64,000 bases of DNA from Saprospiraceae bacterium (GCA_027488935.1 JAIYAP010000016.1:1-64000), one strand, 5' to 3'; numbered from the stretch's first letter, positions 27,614-36,175 are shown. Notes: generated by a model from the sequence alone, not told the origin. Made by a program: numbers and translations.

Positions 27614-28141
27614 TTACACCTTTTTAACCGGTATCCTGATCATATCCATTTTTTCAGGGTGCTCCTTGTGCTCTTTTTGTACTTTATCCATCATTTTGGT
27701 CAAATCCTGTATCCGAATATGACCTTTTACGCTTAACAGTACAAATTCTTCGGGCGATTGCACCAAAACCACCAATTTGCGTAATACGGCGCGGCGTTCT
27801 TTGCCCCAAATTTGAACATGGGTTTTCCCGTCGCGGATGGTCAATAATTCGTCTAAGTGGCGTCGCGTTGCTTTGCGTTTGAATTTTTGAAGGTCCAACG
27901 CGGTCACAGGACTCGGGTTGTCCTCTGCGAAAACAAGTGCGCGCACCTTATTAATATGGCGTAACGCTTTTCGCTCTGTTTTTTCTTCTACAAACCAGGA
28001 GGCAATATCCACCAAATAGCCCGGTACACTGACGGAAATGGCACCGTCATAATCTTTATACTTCCAATACAGGTGGTAATCCTGGGCTTGTATAAACTGA
28101 ACGGGCAGGAAAAGGATGAGGCAAAACAATAATTTCTTCAT
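27614..28141 (-). CDS. DUF4252 protein, paralogue 2
   Basis: This 175-residue protein has a signal peptide (MKKLLFCLILFLPVQFIQAQ) and a DUF4252 domain. ELLTIRDGKTHVQIWGKERR and EEFVLLSVKGHIRIQDLTKM align with ELLTVRDGQENVRIWIKDQG and DEFVLLSFVGKIDLEKIGSL in the next gene upstream. A TTG at 28147 could also start it, but the ATG at 28141 begins the signal peptide. The N-terminal half (YHLYWKYKDYDGAISVSVPG) differs from standard DUF4252, and the C-terminus is Lys/Glu-rich. It is the last gene of the ECF sigma operon. DUF4252 proteins commonly sit beside ECF sigma factors in Bacteroidota; their biochemical role is unknown. Confidence 0.8.
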   Translation of the reverse strand: MKKLLFCLILFLPVQFIQAQDYHLYWKYKDYDGAISVSVPGYLVDIASWFVEEKTERKALRHINKVRALVFAEDNPSPVTALDLQKFKRKATRRHLDELLTIRDGKTHVQIWGKERRAVLRKLVVLVQSPEEFVLLSVKGHIRIQDLTKMMDKVQKEHKEHPEKMDMIRIPVKKV

Positions 28142-28151
28142 AATCAAGGGA

Positions 28152-28676
28152 TTAGTCTTTAGTTTTGATTTTACCTAAGTGTTCAGCGCCTTTAATATCC
28201 AGGGTTTTCGACAGGGATCCGATTTTTTCGAGGTCTATTTTACCGACAAAACTCAGCAGCACAAACTCGTCGGGCGCACCCACCAAAAGTAGCAATTCGT
28301 TGATGATGCTGCCCTGGTCTTTTATCCAGATGCGTACATTTTCCTGACCGTCCCGCACTGTGAGCAGTTCGCTGTATTCATTTTGTGGTACCTTGGAAAG
28401 GGCTTCTTTGTACAACTGAACCCCATCGGTGATAGAGTCGCAGGTAAGCACCCGCAGGCCGCCGAGGTCTTTAATTACTTCGCGCATGCTGTTCCAGTCG
28501 GCATCGTCGGTTTCCACTTTTGCCACCAATTGAAACATTTTTTGGCTGACATAAACCGTGGTAAACCGTTCGTCTTCGCTGTATTTGGAGAAAAAACGGG
28601 TAATTGCGTCGTTTTGGGCATGGAGTTGAATGGCTGCGAGGAACAAGACCGGCAGCAGAAAAAGATACTTTTTCAT
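28152..28676 (-). CDS. DUF4252 protein, paralogue 1
   Basis: This 174-residue exported protein has a signal peptide (MKKYLFLLPVLFLAAIQLHA) followed by a canonical DUF4252 domain (DAITRFFSKYSEDERFTTVY, then ELLTVRDGQENVRIWIKDQG and EFVLLSFVGKIDLEKIGSL). It lies 41 bp after the anti-sigma-like gene and 10 bp before its own paralogue, so the four genes probably share one transcript. A role in envelope sensing or in the output of the sigma factor is inferred from position only. Confidence 0.85.
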   Translation of the reverse strand: MKKYLFLLPVLFLAAIQLHAQNDAITRFFSKYSEDERFTTVYVSQKMFQLVAKVETDDADWNSMREVIKDLGGLRVLTCDSITDGVQLYKEALSKVPQNEYSELLTVRDGQENVRIWIKDQGSIINELLLLVGAPDEFVLLSFVGKIDLEKIGSLSKTLDIKGAEHLGKIKTKD

Positions 28677-28717
28677 CGCTTGTTGAATTTATTGAACAGT
28701 GAAGTGGGTAAAAACGC

Positions 28718-29341
28718 CTATCCGGTCGTTTCTTTTTTCTTTTTAAAAACTTTATCGAGGCTTTCGAGGTGGTTGAGGTTTTTGGCTGCCTCCGTGCGTC
28801 CTTTGTTGAGTTTGCTGGACACCAAGGCGAGGGCTGCTTTTACTTCTGCGTATGCCTTTTCGGCTTCGGCGCGTTCTTGGGGTGTTAAAGGCGTTTCCCG
28901 GTTGGCCATTACAGCTTTAAATCGTTTATGGATTCCAGGCTTGCGTTTCAGTCCCGGCACGGGTTTAATCGTATTGGTGTCAGGAAGGGTGTTTATGCGC
29001 GTAACAGGTGTTTCAATCGGCGTTGGAACTACCACAAGGTTTTGATTTTCAACGGGTTTGTGTAAGATCCACCAACCGCCCGCTGTAATAATCAGTGCAA
29101 CCGAGGCAGCCGCTGTCCAATTGCGCCAAGCAAGGTTCCGGGTGCGCACTTGCATGGGAACATTCCCCTGAAACGCAATTGCTTTTTCGACTGCGATGGC
29201 CTTGAAAAGCGGCACGAAGGCTTGCAAACGCGGGTCAATATTCCCTGCTTGGAAGTATTGTTTTAATTGTTGTTCCTCCGCGATGGAGGTTTCGCCCTCC
29301 CAGTATTTGTCGAGTAAGGCAGCAATTTGTGCGTAGTTCAT
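28718..29341 (-). CDS. Anti-sigma-factor-like single-pass membrane protein
   Basis: This 207-residue protein has an N-terminal cytosolic part (MNYAQIAALLDKYWEGETSI) of the type used by Bacteroidota anti-sigma factors, one membrane segment (about 76-93, AAASVALIITAGGWWIL) and a periplasmic tail rich in Thr/Pro/Lys. Its ATG overlaps the sigma factor stop (ATGA), typical of a sigma/anti-sigma pair. The C-terminus is highly charged (KAYAEVKAALALVSSKLNKG, then KKKKE). Anti-sigma function is inferred from architecture and overlap. Confidence 0.75.
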   Translation of the reverse strand: MNYAQIAALLDKYWEGETSIAEEQQLKQYFQAGNIDPRLQAFVPLFKAIAVEKAIAFQGNVPMQVRTRNLAWRNWTAAASVALIITAGGWWILHKPVENQNLVVVPTPIETPVTRINTLPDTNTIKPVPGLKRKPGIHKRFKAVMANRETPLTPQERAEAEKAYAEVKAALALVSSKLNKGRTEAAKNLNHLESLDKVFKKKKETTG

Positions 29342-29853
29342 GTTGTTATGGTTTCAATACCAATCAATTTTTCACGGATGGTTTTTCGAGCGCGGTGCAG
29401 GTTTACTTTTACCTGATCCAGACTAATATTCAGCACTTCGGCAATTTCCTCGTAACTGTGCTCTTCCAGATCGCGCAAGTGCATGACCAGGCGTTGTTTT
29501 TCGGGCAATTCCTGCATCAACTGGCGAATATGGGCTACAACATCCTGGCCTTCCAGTGCCTGTTCGGGGTTTGCATCTTGTCCTGGCCGGTCGGGCGTAC
29601 TTTCGATCGCTTGCGTACGGCGTACATTGCGCGACCGATTTTTATCCAGCGACCGATTGCGCGTCAGGGTCATACACCAGGCTTCCCAGTTTTGCACATT
29701 TTCCGATTGACTCGACTCCGTTTTCCATACTTTTTCGAGTACTTCCTGCACAATATCCTCCGCTTCATGGGTATTTCCGGTAATCCGCAACGCAAACCGG
29801 TATAGTTTGTGTCGGATTGGAAATACTTGTTGTTGGAAGATCGTCCAGTTCAT
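29338..29853 (-). CDS. ECF RNA polymerase sigma factor
   Basis: This 171-residue sigma factor of the extracytoplasmic-function class has region 2 at about 10-75 (GNTHEAEDIVQEVLEKVWK) and region 4 at about 110-165 (LPEKQRLVMHLRDLEEHSYE, then EIAEVLNISLDQVKVNLHRA). Region 3 is absent, as expected. It heads the operon sigma, anti-sigma, DUF4252, DUF4252, an arrangement common in Bacteroidota, and is probably autoregulated. The stimulus is unknown. Confidence 0.93.
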   Translation of the reverse strand: MNWTIFQQQVFPIRHKLYRFALRITGNTHEAEDIVQEVLEKVWKTESSQSENVQNWEAWCMTLTRNRSLDKNRSRNVRRTQAIESTPDRPGQDANPEQALEGQDVVAHIRQLMQELPEKQRLVMHLRDLEEHSYEEIAEVLNISLDQVKVNLHRARKTIREKLIGIETITT

Positions 29854-30001
29854 AAGCGCAAGCCAAATTGCAAAAGGTGTTTTTGTCTTTCATGCGTCTA
29901 TACGCCGCCGCAACAGGTTTTGCAAGTTATTCTGATTGTTAAAACCAATTGCTGTGGCGAATATAAAGGGAAGACGCCCGCCCATCCAGTTTGTTACAGC
30001 G

Positions 30002-31102
30002 CTAAACTGTTTTTTTTGATTTTAAATCGAGAAAGGGCTTTTCGATCAATACCCAGCTGATGCGCGCGCATACGTACGTGGCCGCGAAAGCCAATAGCAT
30101 ATAAAGGATTTGTACCGCATACAAGGGTAAGCCGGTCGATAGCAGCGGTTCCTGGATGTACCAGGTAAAGGGCATGCGCAATAATTGGTGAAAAACGTAC
30201 AAACCGTAACTGTACATGCCAATATGCCGCAAAAAACGGGTTTCACACAGATTTCGAACCATACTTTGCTCGCATAAAGCCAGGTAAACAAAGCCTGCGA
30301 ACGTTAAGGCTGCATACGTGCCGCGCACTTGAGAATCGCCCGCCACCATATAATAGAGCAAGCCCAAGAGGCATATAAAGGTCAAATCGCGCACAATCAC
30401 TTGTTCGAGACCCTTGAATTTAATTTTTCCGTTGTGCACCAGCACGGCCATCAAACTACCCGCAGCCAGGCCATCCATGCGGCAATAAGGCAATACATAC
30501 GATGCTTCCGACCATTTGTGACCAAACACTACATCTGTCCAATCGCGCACATTTGTACCGATGGCCAACAAAAAAATACACAGCCACGGAAGCCATTTGC
30601 GCGGCATCAGCCATACCACCAGCGGCCAAAAAAGGTAAAACTGTTCTTCTACTGCGAGCGACCAAAGGTGGCTCAAGCCCGCCCAATTGGTTTGCCACAA
30701 CCAGCCATTTTTTAATGCCATCGCCACATTGGGCAAAAAGGCGAATAACCAGGCTAAAGAATTGTATCCATCCCATAAATGCTCGGGTTGCCGATCGATG
30801 ACCAAAATCGCAAAAACTGAATACAACAACACCGCATAATAGAGCGGGAAAATACGCAAGGCGCGCCGGAAGTAAAATCCGCGGAAGTAATTGGCTTGCC
30901 CTTTCGTTTTGAGCAAAATACCCGTAATCAGAAAGCCGGATAGCACAAAAAACAAATCGACCCCCAACCAGCCACTTTGGCCCAAACTCCACCACCACGC
31001 GGTGCCGTATTGTTCCTGAAATAGAAAATGGCTCGACAAAACCATTAAGGTTGCCAGGCCGCGCACGCCGTCAAGGGAAGAAATTCGGGTAAGATGACTC
31101 AT
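30002..31102 (-). CDS. Acyltransferase-3 (OafA/YrhL-type) membrane protein
   Basis: This 366-residue protein has about ten hydrophobic helices and the acyltransferase-3 signature: N-terminal RISSLDGVRGLATLMVLSSH with the catalytic His, then GVDLFFVLSGFLI and RRALRIFPLYY. Such enzymes O-acetylate or otherwise acylate cell-surface sugars across the inner membrane. There is no SGNH domain. It is divergent from aceE and not clustered with the polysaccharide genes 8 kb away, but could modify their product. Confidence 0.88.
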   Translation of the reverse strand: MSHLTRISSLDGVRGLATLMVLSSHFLFQEQYGTAWWWSLGQSGWLGVDLFFVLSGFLITGILLKTKGQANYFRGFYFRRALRIFPLYYAVLLYSVFAILVIDRQPEHLWDGYNSLAWLFAFLPNVAMALKNGWLWQTNWAGLSHLWSLAVEEQFYLFWPLVVWLMPRKWLPWLCIFLLAIGTNVRDWTDVVFGHKWSEASYVLPYCRMDGLAAGSLMAVLVHNGKIKFKGLEQVIVRDLTFICLLGLLYYMVAGDSQVRGTYAALTFAGFVYLALCEQSMVRNLCETRFLRHIGMYSYGLYVFHQLLRMPFTWYIQEPLLSTGLPLYAVQILYMLLAFAATYVCARISWVLIEKPFLDLKSKKTV

Positions 31103-31171
31103 TTCAACTGCAAAGAAACGGCTAAAAATGCACCCTTTTCACTTCTTTCAAACCTTTTCCTAAAGATCAGG

Positions 31172-31201
31172 TTGTAATCGCCGGGTAATCGCCTATTTTT
31201 G
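31172..31201 (+). promoter_or_regulatory. Promoter of aceE
   Basis: TTG at 31172-31174 and TATTTTTG at 31194-31201 are 19 bp apart, an exact Bacteroidota-type promoter. A start near 31208 lies after the GTG at 31204, so translation must begin at the ATG at 31228, with a leader of about 20 nt. Confidence 0.65.
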
Positions 31202-31227
31202 CCGTGAATTCAACTTTTATCATATTT

Positions 31228-33903
31228 ATGGGAGAACAATTCCAACCCGACGACTGGAACCTGGAGCAGGATGAATGGCTCGATGCTTTAGAAGAAGTAT
31301 TAGAAGCGCATGGTTCTGCGCGCACTGAGGCCTTATTTCAGCAATTACGCCACTTATTAGCCCGAAAAGGGGTTGCCAATGGTGGTGCTGCGCTCAATAC
31401 ACCTTATATGAACACCATCGGACCGGATTCTGAACCGGAATACCCGGGGGATCGTGCCATGGAGCAGCGCATTGAAAATGTTTTGCGCTGGAATGCGCAA
31501 GCCATGGTACTGCAAGCGCAGGACAAAGACCTGGCATTGGGCGGACATATAGCCACCTTTGCGGCTTGCGCAACGATGCTGGAAGTGTTGTTCAACCACT
31601 TTTTGCGGAAGCGCTCGGCCGATTATGGCGGCGATTTGCTCATGTTTCAAGGCCATGCTTCACCGGGAGTGTATGCCCGCGCGGTTTGGGAAGGTCGTTT
31701 GCCTTTACAAGCCATTGCCGATTTTCGGCAGGAAACCCTGGGCGGGGTGTCCAGTTATCCGCACCCACGCCGCATGCCCGAATTCTGGCAGGCGCCTACG
31801 GTGAGTATGGGACTGGGGCCAATGACAGCGGTGTATCAGGCACGTTTTATGAAATACCTCGAAAATCGCGGTTTAAAGCCTGAAAATGGCGGTAAAGTGT
31901 GGCATTTTATTGGAGATGGCGAAATCGACGAGCCAGAAATTTATGGCACCATTGGTATGGCCAGCCGCGAAAACCTCAATAATATTGTGTTTGTAGTGCA
32001 TTGCAATTTGCAGCGTTTGGATGGACCCGTGCGCGGCAATGGCAAAATTATACAAGAAGTAGAACGGCACTTTTATGGCGCTTCCTGGGAAGTAATTAAG
32101 GTCATTTGGGCAACTGAATGGGATGCTTTATTTGCCAAAGATGAAGACGGTATACTATTGGCCCGCCTGGATGCTTTGCTGGATGGGGAATATCAGGAAA
32201 TTTCCAACCTCGACGGTGCCGGCATTCGTGCCAAAATCGTGAACAACGACCCGAAAATTGCCGCCTTGTTGGCCGATCTTTCGGATGAAGATGTTAAAAA
32301 CTTGCGCCGCGGTGGCCATGATGTGCGCAAAGTATATGCCGCTTATGCCCGTGCAGTGCAATCCGACAAACCTGTTGCCGTGATCGTAAAAACGGTGAAA
32401 GGCTACGGTATGGGTAAAGCAGCCGAAGGTAAAAACAAGGCGCACCAAACCAAAGATTTGAGTGATGACAGCCGCATAGAAACCAAAGAGCGGTACGGTA
32501 TTCCGATCAGCGATGAGGAAGCCAAGGCAGGCGCATTCTGGTTCCCGGGACCAGATGATCCGGCAACCCAATATTTACATGCACGCCGTCAGGCCTTAGG
32601 TGGATATTTGCCTGAGCGTTCGGAGGAACATGCGCCTTTTGTCGTGCCTGAATTGTCTATTTTTGACAAACAAATGAAAGGCAGTGCTGCGGGTGGTAAA
32701 TCACAGTCTACTACCGGCGCGATGGTGGATATCATGAGCCAACTCATCCGCAACCCGGAAATTGGCAAATATATCGTACCAATTGTACCCGATGAGGCCC
32801 AAACGTTCGGGATGGAGCCCTTGTTCAACTCTGCCCAAATCTGGAACCAGAAAGGTCAGTTGTACACGGCCCTCGAAATCGGCATTTCGGTGATAAAATA
32901 TAAGGAATCGAAAACCGGTCAGGTCCTGCAAGAGGGCATCAATGAAGACGGCGCAACGGCATCCTTTACGGCTGCGGGCACGGCGTATGCACTACATGGC
33001 ATTCCAACCGTTCCTTTTTACATTTATTACTCCATGTTTGGCTTCCAGCGTGTGGGTGATCTGGTATGGGCGGCCGCGGACATGATGTGTAAAGGCTTTT
33101 TGTTGGGCGGAACAGCAGGACGGACGACTTTGAACGGAGAAGGTTTGCAACACCAGGACGGACATTCGTTGATGCTTGCGCAATCCATGCCGAGTGTGAT
33201 CAGTTATGATCCGGCTTTTGCGTACGAACTTGCTGTTATTGTGCAGGACGGTTTGCGCCGGATGTACATGAACAATGAGCACAAAATTTACTACATCACC
33301 TTGTACAACGAAAACCTTATGATGCCCGAAATGCCTGAAAATGTGCAGGAAGGCATTATCAAAGGCGTATACAAATATCAAAAATCGGCGAAAAAGCCAG
33401 CCAAAGCAGGAGTAAAAGCCCATTTGTTTGGTGCCGGGGTGATCATGGATCAGGTATTGAAAGCCGTGGAAATTTTGGAAGCAGAAGGCGTGAGCACCGA
33501 TGTGTGGAGCGTTACTTCCTGGAATGAGTTGTACCGCGATGCCGTAGCTTGCGAACGCTGGAATATGCTGCATCCGGGAGAAACGGAAAAAGTGCCTTAC
33601 ATCCAAGAAGCATTAAAAGGCGAGGAAGGTGTATTTGTGAGTGCCAACGACTGGATGAAAGTAACTGCAGGACAGTTGTCGCCCTGGATGCCCGCCAACT
33701 TTGTGGCGCTTGGTACGGATGGGTTTGGCTTGAGCGAAAGCCGCGAAAACTTGCGGGATTACTTCGAGATTAGCGCCAAATACATTGCATTTGCGACTGT
33801 GCGTCAGTTGCACCGCAACGGCAAGGTTACCGATAAGGCTGTGTTGGAATTTATGAAAAAGTATGGCATTGATTCGGATAAAAAAGACCCGATGTCTGTA
33901 TAG
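31228..33903 (+). CDS. aceE: Pyruvate dehydrogenase E1, homodimeric type
   Basis: This 891-residue enzyme is the single-chain E1 of pyruvate dehydrogenase, close in length to E. coli AceE. It decarboxylates pyruvate with thiamine diphosphate and acetylates the E2 lipoyl group. Visible hallmarks are GGHIATFAACATMLEVLFNH, FQGHASPGVYARA and the TPP/Mg region IGDGEIDEPE...LNNIVFVVHCNLQRLDGPVRGN. Upstream the frame has an in-frame GTG at 31204, but the promoter position rules for the ATG at 31228. It is monocistronic, with its own promoter and terminator; aceF and lpd are not adjacent. Many Bacteroidota use a heterotetrameric E1 instead. Confidence 0.95.
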   Translation: MGEQFQPDDWNLEQDEWLDALEEVLEAHGSARTEALFQQLRHLLARKGVANGGAALNTPYMNTIGPDSEPEYPGDRAMEQRIENVLRWNAQAMVLQAQDKDLALGGHIATFAACATMLEVLFNHFLRKRSADYGGDLLMFQGHASPGVYARAVWEGRLPLQAIADFRQETLGGVSSYPHPRRMPEFWQAPTVSMGLGPMTAVYQARFMKYLENRGLKPENGGKVWHFIGDGEIDEPEIYGTIGMASRENLNNIVFVVHCNLQRLDGPVRGNGKIIQEVERHFYGASWEVIKVIWATEWDALFAKDEDGILLARLDALLDGEYQEISNLDGAGIRAKIVNNDPKIAALLADLSDEDVKNLRRGGHDVRKVYAAYARAVQSDKPVAVIVKTVKGYGMGKAAEGKNKAHQTKDLSDDSRIETKERYGIPISDEEAKAGAFWFPGPDDPATQYLHARRQALGGYLPERSEEHAPFVVPELSIFDKQMKGSAAGGKSQSTTGAMVDIMSQLIRNPEIGKYIVPIVPDEAQTFGMEPLFNSAQIWNQKGQLYTALEIGISVIKYKESKTGQVLQEGINEDGATASFTAAGTAYALHGIPTVPFYIYYSMFGFQRVGDLVWAAADMMCKGFLLGGTAGRTTLNGEGLQHQDGHSLMLAQSMPSVISYDPAFAYELAVIVQDGLRRMYMNNEHKIYYITLYNENLMMPEMPENVQEGIIKGVYKYQKSAKKPAKAGVKAHLFGAGVIMDQVLKAVEILEAEGVSTDVWSVTSWNELYRDAVACERWNMLHPGETEKVPYIQEALKGEEGVFVSANDWMKVTAGQLSPWMPANFVALGTDGFGLSESRENLRDYFEISAKYIAFATVRQLHRNGKVTDKAVLEFMKKYGIDSDKKDPMSV

Positions 33904-33922
33904 ACGATTTAATACTGCATAA

Positions 33923-33960
33923 AAAAAGAGCCTCCTGCGCGTGCGTGGGAGGCTCTTTTT
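33923..33960 (+). terminator. Terminator of aceE
   Basis: A 13-bp perfect stem (33923-33935 with 33948-33960), core AGAGCCTCC/GGAGGCTCT, ends in a T-run, 20 bp after the aceE stop. A-rich and T-rich sides make it plausible in both directions. Confidence 0.92.
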
Positions 33961-33997
33961 CTTTGGGGTGGGGTAGAAACAGGCAGAAAAACGGGCT

Positions 33998-34044
33998 AAA
34001 AAAAACAGCCCTCCGTCCTCTCTCCTTTGAAAGGACCGGAGGGC
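33998..34044 (-). terminator. Candidate minus-strand terminator
   Basis: Stem 34008-34015 (GCCCTCCG) with 34037-34044, plus an inner TCCTT/AAGGA stem. On the minus strand it is followed by eight Ts (34005-33998). The nearest minus-strand gene ends 560 bp away at 34608, so either that transcript has a long 3' end or a small RNA is made here. Confidence 0.5.
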
Positions 34045-34329
34045 CCCCGCCTTCGGTTATCTTTGCTCTTTCGAGCTTTATATTTTGTGTGCGTTGTTTT
34101 TAGAACGCTGTGTAGTTGCTTGGTCATAAACCTGTTTTTAAAACGTACGAAGTAAAAACAGATCTGGTTTTTTGTTGGATTATTAGGTTTGGATTATACG
34201 TTTTTAAAAATGGTTGGTTTTAAAAAACGAAAAAATGCGCACTTTTATTGTATGTACTGCAAAACCGTTAAACTTTATTTTTGTTTCGTTTTTACAGGCT
34301 GTGCAACCGTTCCCTCGCGTTTTCCGTAC

Positions 34330-34415
34330 TTGATGATGCAAAGATGGGATAATATTTTTGAATTGCGCTACCCCCTATCAAAAGTTCAGGGCCAAAATGG
34401 GGTTTTGGCGTTTTC
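34330..34415 (+). ncRNA. Candidate very short transcription unit
   Basis: TTG at 34330-34332 and TATTTTTG at 34353-34360 are 20 bp apart, an exact promoter-like pair. The predicted start near 34367 is followed within about 25 nt by a hairpin (GCCAAAA 34391-34397 with TTTTGGC 34403-34409) and a T-rich stretch. The RNA would be about 50 nt. The 703-bp gap 33904-34607 has no supported protein gene; a 78-codon frame at 34189-34425 opens at TTG and overlaps this unit. Only the by-eye motifs support it. Confidence 0.25.
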
Positions 34416-34550
34416 ATTTTTGTAAAAAAAAGGCGTTTTTGTTATGTAATTTATATTGTTTTATGAAATTGTTTGTTGTTTACTTAGCAATAAGGCGAAT
34501 AAAATGCAAAGCATCGAAATATTTATAAATTCAAAAAAAAATTAAAAAGA

Positions 34551-34608
34551 CCACCGCTTTCTTGTGATATGCCGCCGCTTTCTTGTGGAAACCGCCGTTC
34601 CTTGGTTT
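34551..34608. repeat. Three degenerate 20-bp tandem units
   Basis: CCACCGCTTTCTTGTGATA (from 34551), CCGCCGCTTTCTTGTGGAAA (from 34572) and CCGCCGTTCCTTGGTTTTA (from 34592) form three decaying tandem units ending at the 3' end of the GT9 gene. Purpose unknown. Confidence 0.6.
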
Positions 34609-35588
34609 TAGTGCACGTTTATTTCAATGGTTTCAGCACATTTGAAATGACCTTTTGGGCATTTTGCATAGCCGTGTAATCCGCAGGGCCGGCAGGGTAG
34701 GACTTCGCTGGTTTCAATTACGCGGCTATGGTCGGACAAGGGTGTAAAGCCAAATGCCGGAATGGTTGAGCAAAAGATGGCCGTTACGGGTGCATTGACC
34801 GCCGAGGCCAAGTGCATGGGCGCCGAATCGTTGACATAATTCATTTGGGCGTGTTTCATCAGGGCTGCCGAGGCGAGCAGTGATAATTGTCCGGCTACAT
34901 TCCGCACGTTTGGTCGCTTGGCTTGTTCCAGGATATGTTGGCAGGCATCCACATCGGCGGGTGCGCCAAGCAGGAACACGGTATGGTTATGGGGAAGTTG
35001 TTGGATCAGGTTAATCCATTTATGGGCGGGCCATTGTTTGGTGAACCACACAGAAGTCGGTGCAATGCAAACGTAGGGTAGGGGGCCTGCTAGTGCGGCT
35101 GCCTGGGCAAGTTCTTTTGCACTTGGGTACAGCGCAGGTTTTTCAAAAGAGGCATCGGTCAGGCGTTCGATGAGGGCCAGGTTGCGGCTTACTTCATGGG
35201 TAATTTCGTTGGAGGGGTTGATTTGATGTGGAATACGGTGTTTGAACCAAAAAGAGAGCGGATTTTTATCGAACCCAATGGTTGTGCGCGCACCCGACCG
35301 AACTGTCAGGAAACCGGATGCTGCAAAACGTTGGCAATTGATGACATAATCGTAGCGTGCTGCGCGGATTTCTTGCAGGATTTGCCAAAGAGCGCGGTAT
35401 TTTCCGTCTTTTTTATTCCAAACGAGGCATTTGCGCAGCAGGGGGTGTTCTTGTAACAGGCTTTCATTGCCTTTACGGACCAGCATATCAATTTGTGCGC
35501 CGGGATAAAAACGGTGGATTTTTTCGATGAGTGGGGTTGCCAGGATCACATCGCCAATGAAAGCGGTTTGAATGAGTAGAAACGTCAT
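34608..35588 (-). CDS. Glycosyltransferase family 9 (heptosyltransferase-like)
   Basis: This 326-residue protein is of the GT9 family, which transfers heptoses from ADP-heptose to the lipopolysaccharide inner core. The N-terminus MTFLLIQTAFIGDVILATPL is the family signature. The second Rossmann half contains VCIAPTSVWFTKQWPAHKWI and the nucleotide-binding NYVNDSAPMHLASAVNAPV. The C-terminus has a CRPCGLHGYAKCPKGHFKC segment with four cysteines, frequent in this family. It stands alone on the minus strand, facing aceE. Sugar specificity cannot be read from sequence. Confidence 0.9.
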   Translation of the reverse strand: MTFLLIQTAFIGDVILATPLIEKIHRFYPGAQIDMLVRKGNESLLQEHPLLRKCLVWNKKDGKYRALWQILQEIRAARYDYVINCQRFAASGFLTVRSGARTTIGFDKNPLSFWFKHRIPHQINPSNEITHEVSRNLALIERLTDASFEKPALYPSAKELAQAAALAGPLPYVCIAPTSVWFTKQWPAHKWINLIQQLPHNHTVFLLGAPADVDACQHILEQAKRPNVRNVAGQLSLLASAALMKHAQMNYVNDSAPMHLASAVNAPVTAIFCSTIPAFGFTPLSDHSRVIETSEVLPCRPCGLHGYAKCPKGHFKCAETIEINVH

Positions 35589-35733
35589 AAGTTTATTGTA
35601 AATTACGGGAATGCGGCATCAGCAGCCCGTTGCGGGTCTGAAAAGGAATGGGATTACGGCGGGCGCGGTATTGGAAAGTGGGGTAAAGGTCGGTTGTAAA
35701 AATTGAAAAAAAATAAAGATCTGAAAAAAATAC

Positions 35734-35763
35734 TTGTAAAAAAAGAAATCGCGCTTACCTTTG
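35734..35763 (+). promoter_or_regulatory. Promoter of tRNA-Leu(CAG)
   Basis: TTG at 35734-35736 and TACCTTTG at 35756-35763 are 19 bp apart. The predicted start near 35770 gives a 70-nt leader before the tRNA. Confidence 0.6.
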
Positions 35764-35839
35764 CACCCGCTCTGAAAGAATGCAGGCTTTGAATGGTTTT
35801 TTAAACTGCAAAACGCTTGTGTTTTTACTACTTATTACT

Positions 35840-35923
35840 GCGGGAATGGCGGAATTGGTAGACGCATACGTTTCAGAGGCGTACGCCTTTACGGGTGTGC
35901 GGGTTCGACTCCCGCTTCCCGCA
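35840..35923 (+). tRNA. tRNA-Leu (anticodon CAG)
   Basis: The 84-nt cloverleaf has acceptor GCGGGAA/TTCCCGC, D-loop GGCGGAATTGGTAGACGC, anticodon stem TACGT/GCGTA with loop TTCAGAG, a long variable arm typical of leucine tRNAs, and T-arm GCGGGTTCGACTCCCGC. The discriminator is A at 35923; CCA is not fully encoded (CCG follows). It reads CUG codons. Confidence 0.96.
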
Positions 35924-35936
35924 CCGTTTTTTTTAG

Positions 35937-35965
35937 AAGCGCTCCAATTTTGGGGCGCTTTTTTT
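35937..35965 (+). terminator. Terminator of tRNA-Leu(CAG)
   Basis: Stem AAGCGCTCC (35937-35945) with GGGGCGCTT (35952-35960, one wobble pair), then a T-run, 14 bp after the tRNA. Confidence 0.85.
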
Positions 35966-36122
35966 ACAAAGATGCGACCCCGCTGGGGTCGTAATGATTC
36001 GTTTTCAGGTTTGTGGCCCCGGTGTGGGTTTGTGGTGATTGGTTTTTCAGGTTGATCACCTAAGTTGAAATAAACCAAGATTTCGATTTTTATCCGATAT
36101 CTTTCCAGATTTCCTGCGGATC

Positions 36123-36175
36123 GTTAAAACTATTGACGGGGCGACTTTTTCAGTCACCCCGCCAATAGTTTTAAC
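36123..36175 (-). repeat. 53-bp palindrome, copy D
   Basis: Arm GTTAAAACTATT, inner stem GACGGGGCGACT, loop TTTTC, inner stem AGTCACCCCGCC, arm AATAGTTTTAAC; orientation as copy B. It has the same 53-bp layout as copies A-C ten kilobases away, with different but perfectly pairing arms. Flanks share nothing obvious with the other copies. Confidence 0.95.

Noticed and set aside
34189-34425. 78-codon plus-strand frame
   Set aside because: Opens at TTG, AT-rich composition and overlap with promoter-like and hairpin signals make coding unlikely.
35755-36078. 107-codon minus-strand frame over tRNA-Leu(CAG), with GAGSGSRTRTPVKAY
   Set aside because: This text is the familiar antisense reading of a tRNA gene and not a protein; the plus-strand 91-codon frame (35780-36055) is also a tRNA read-through.
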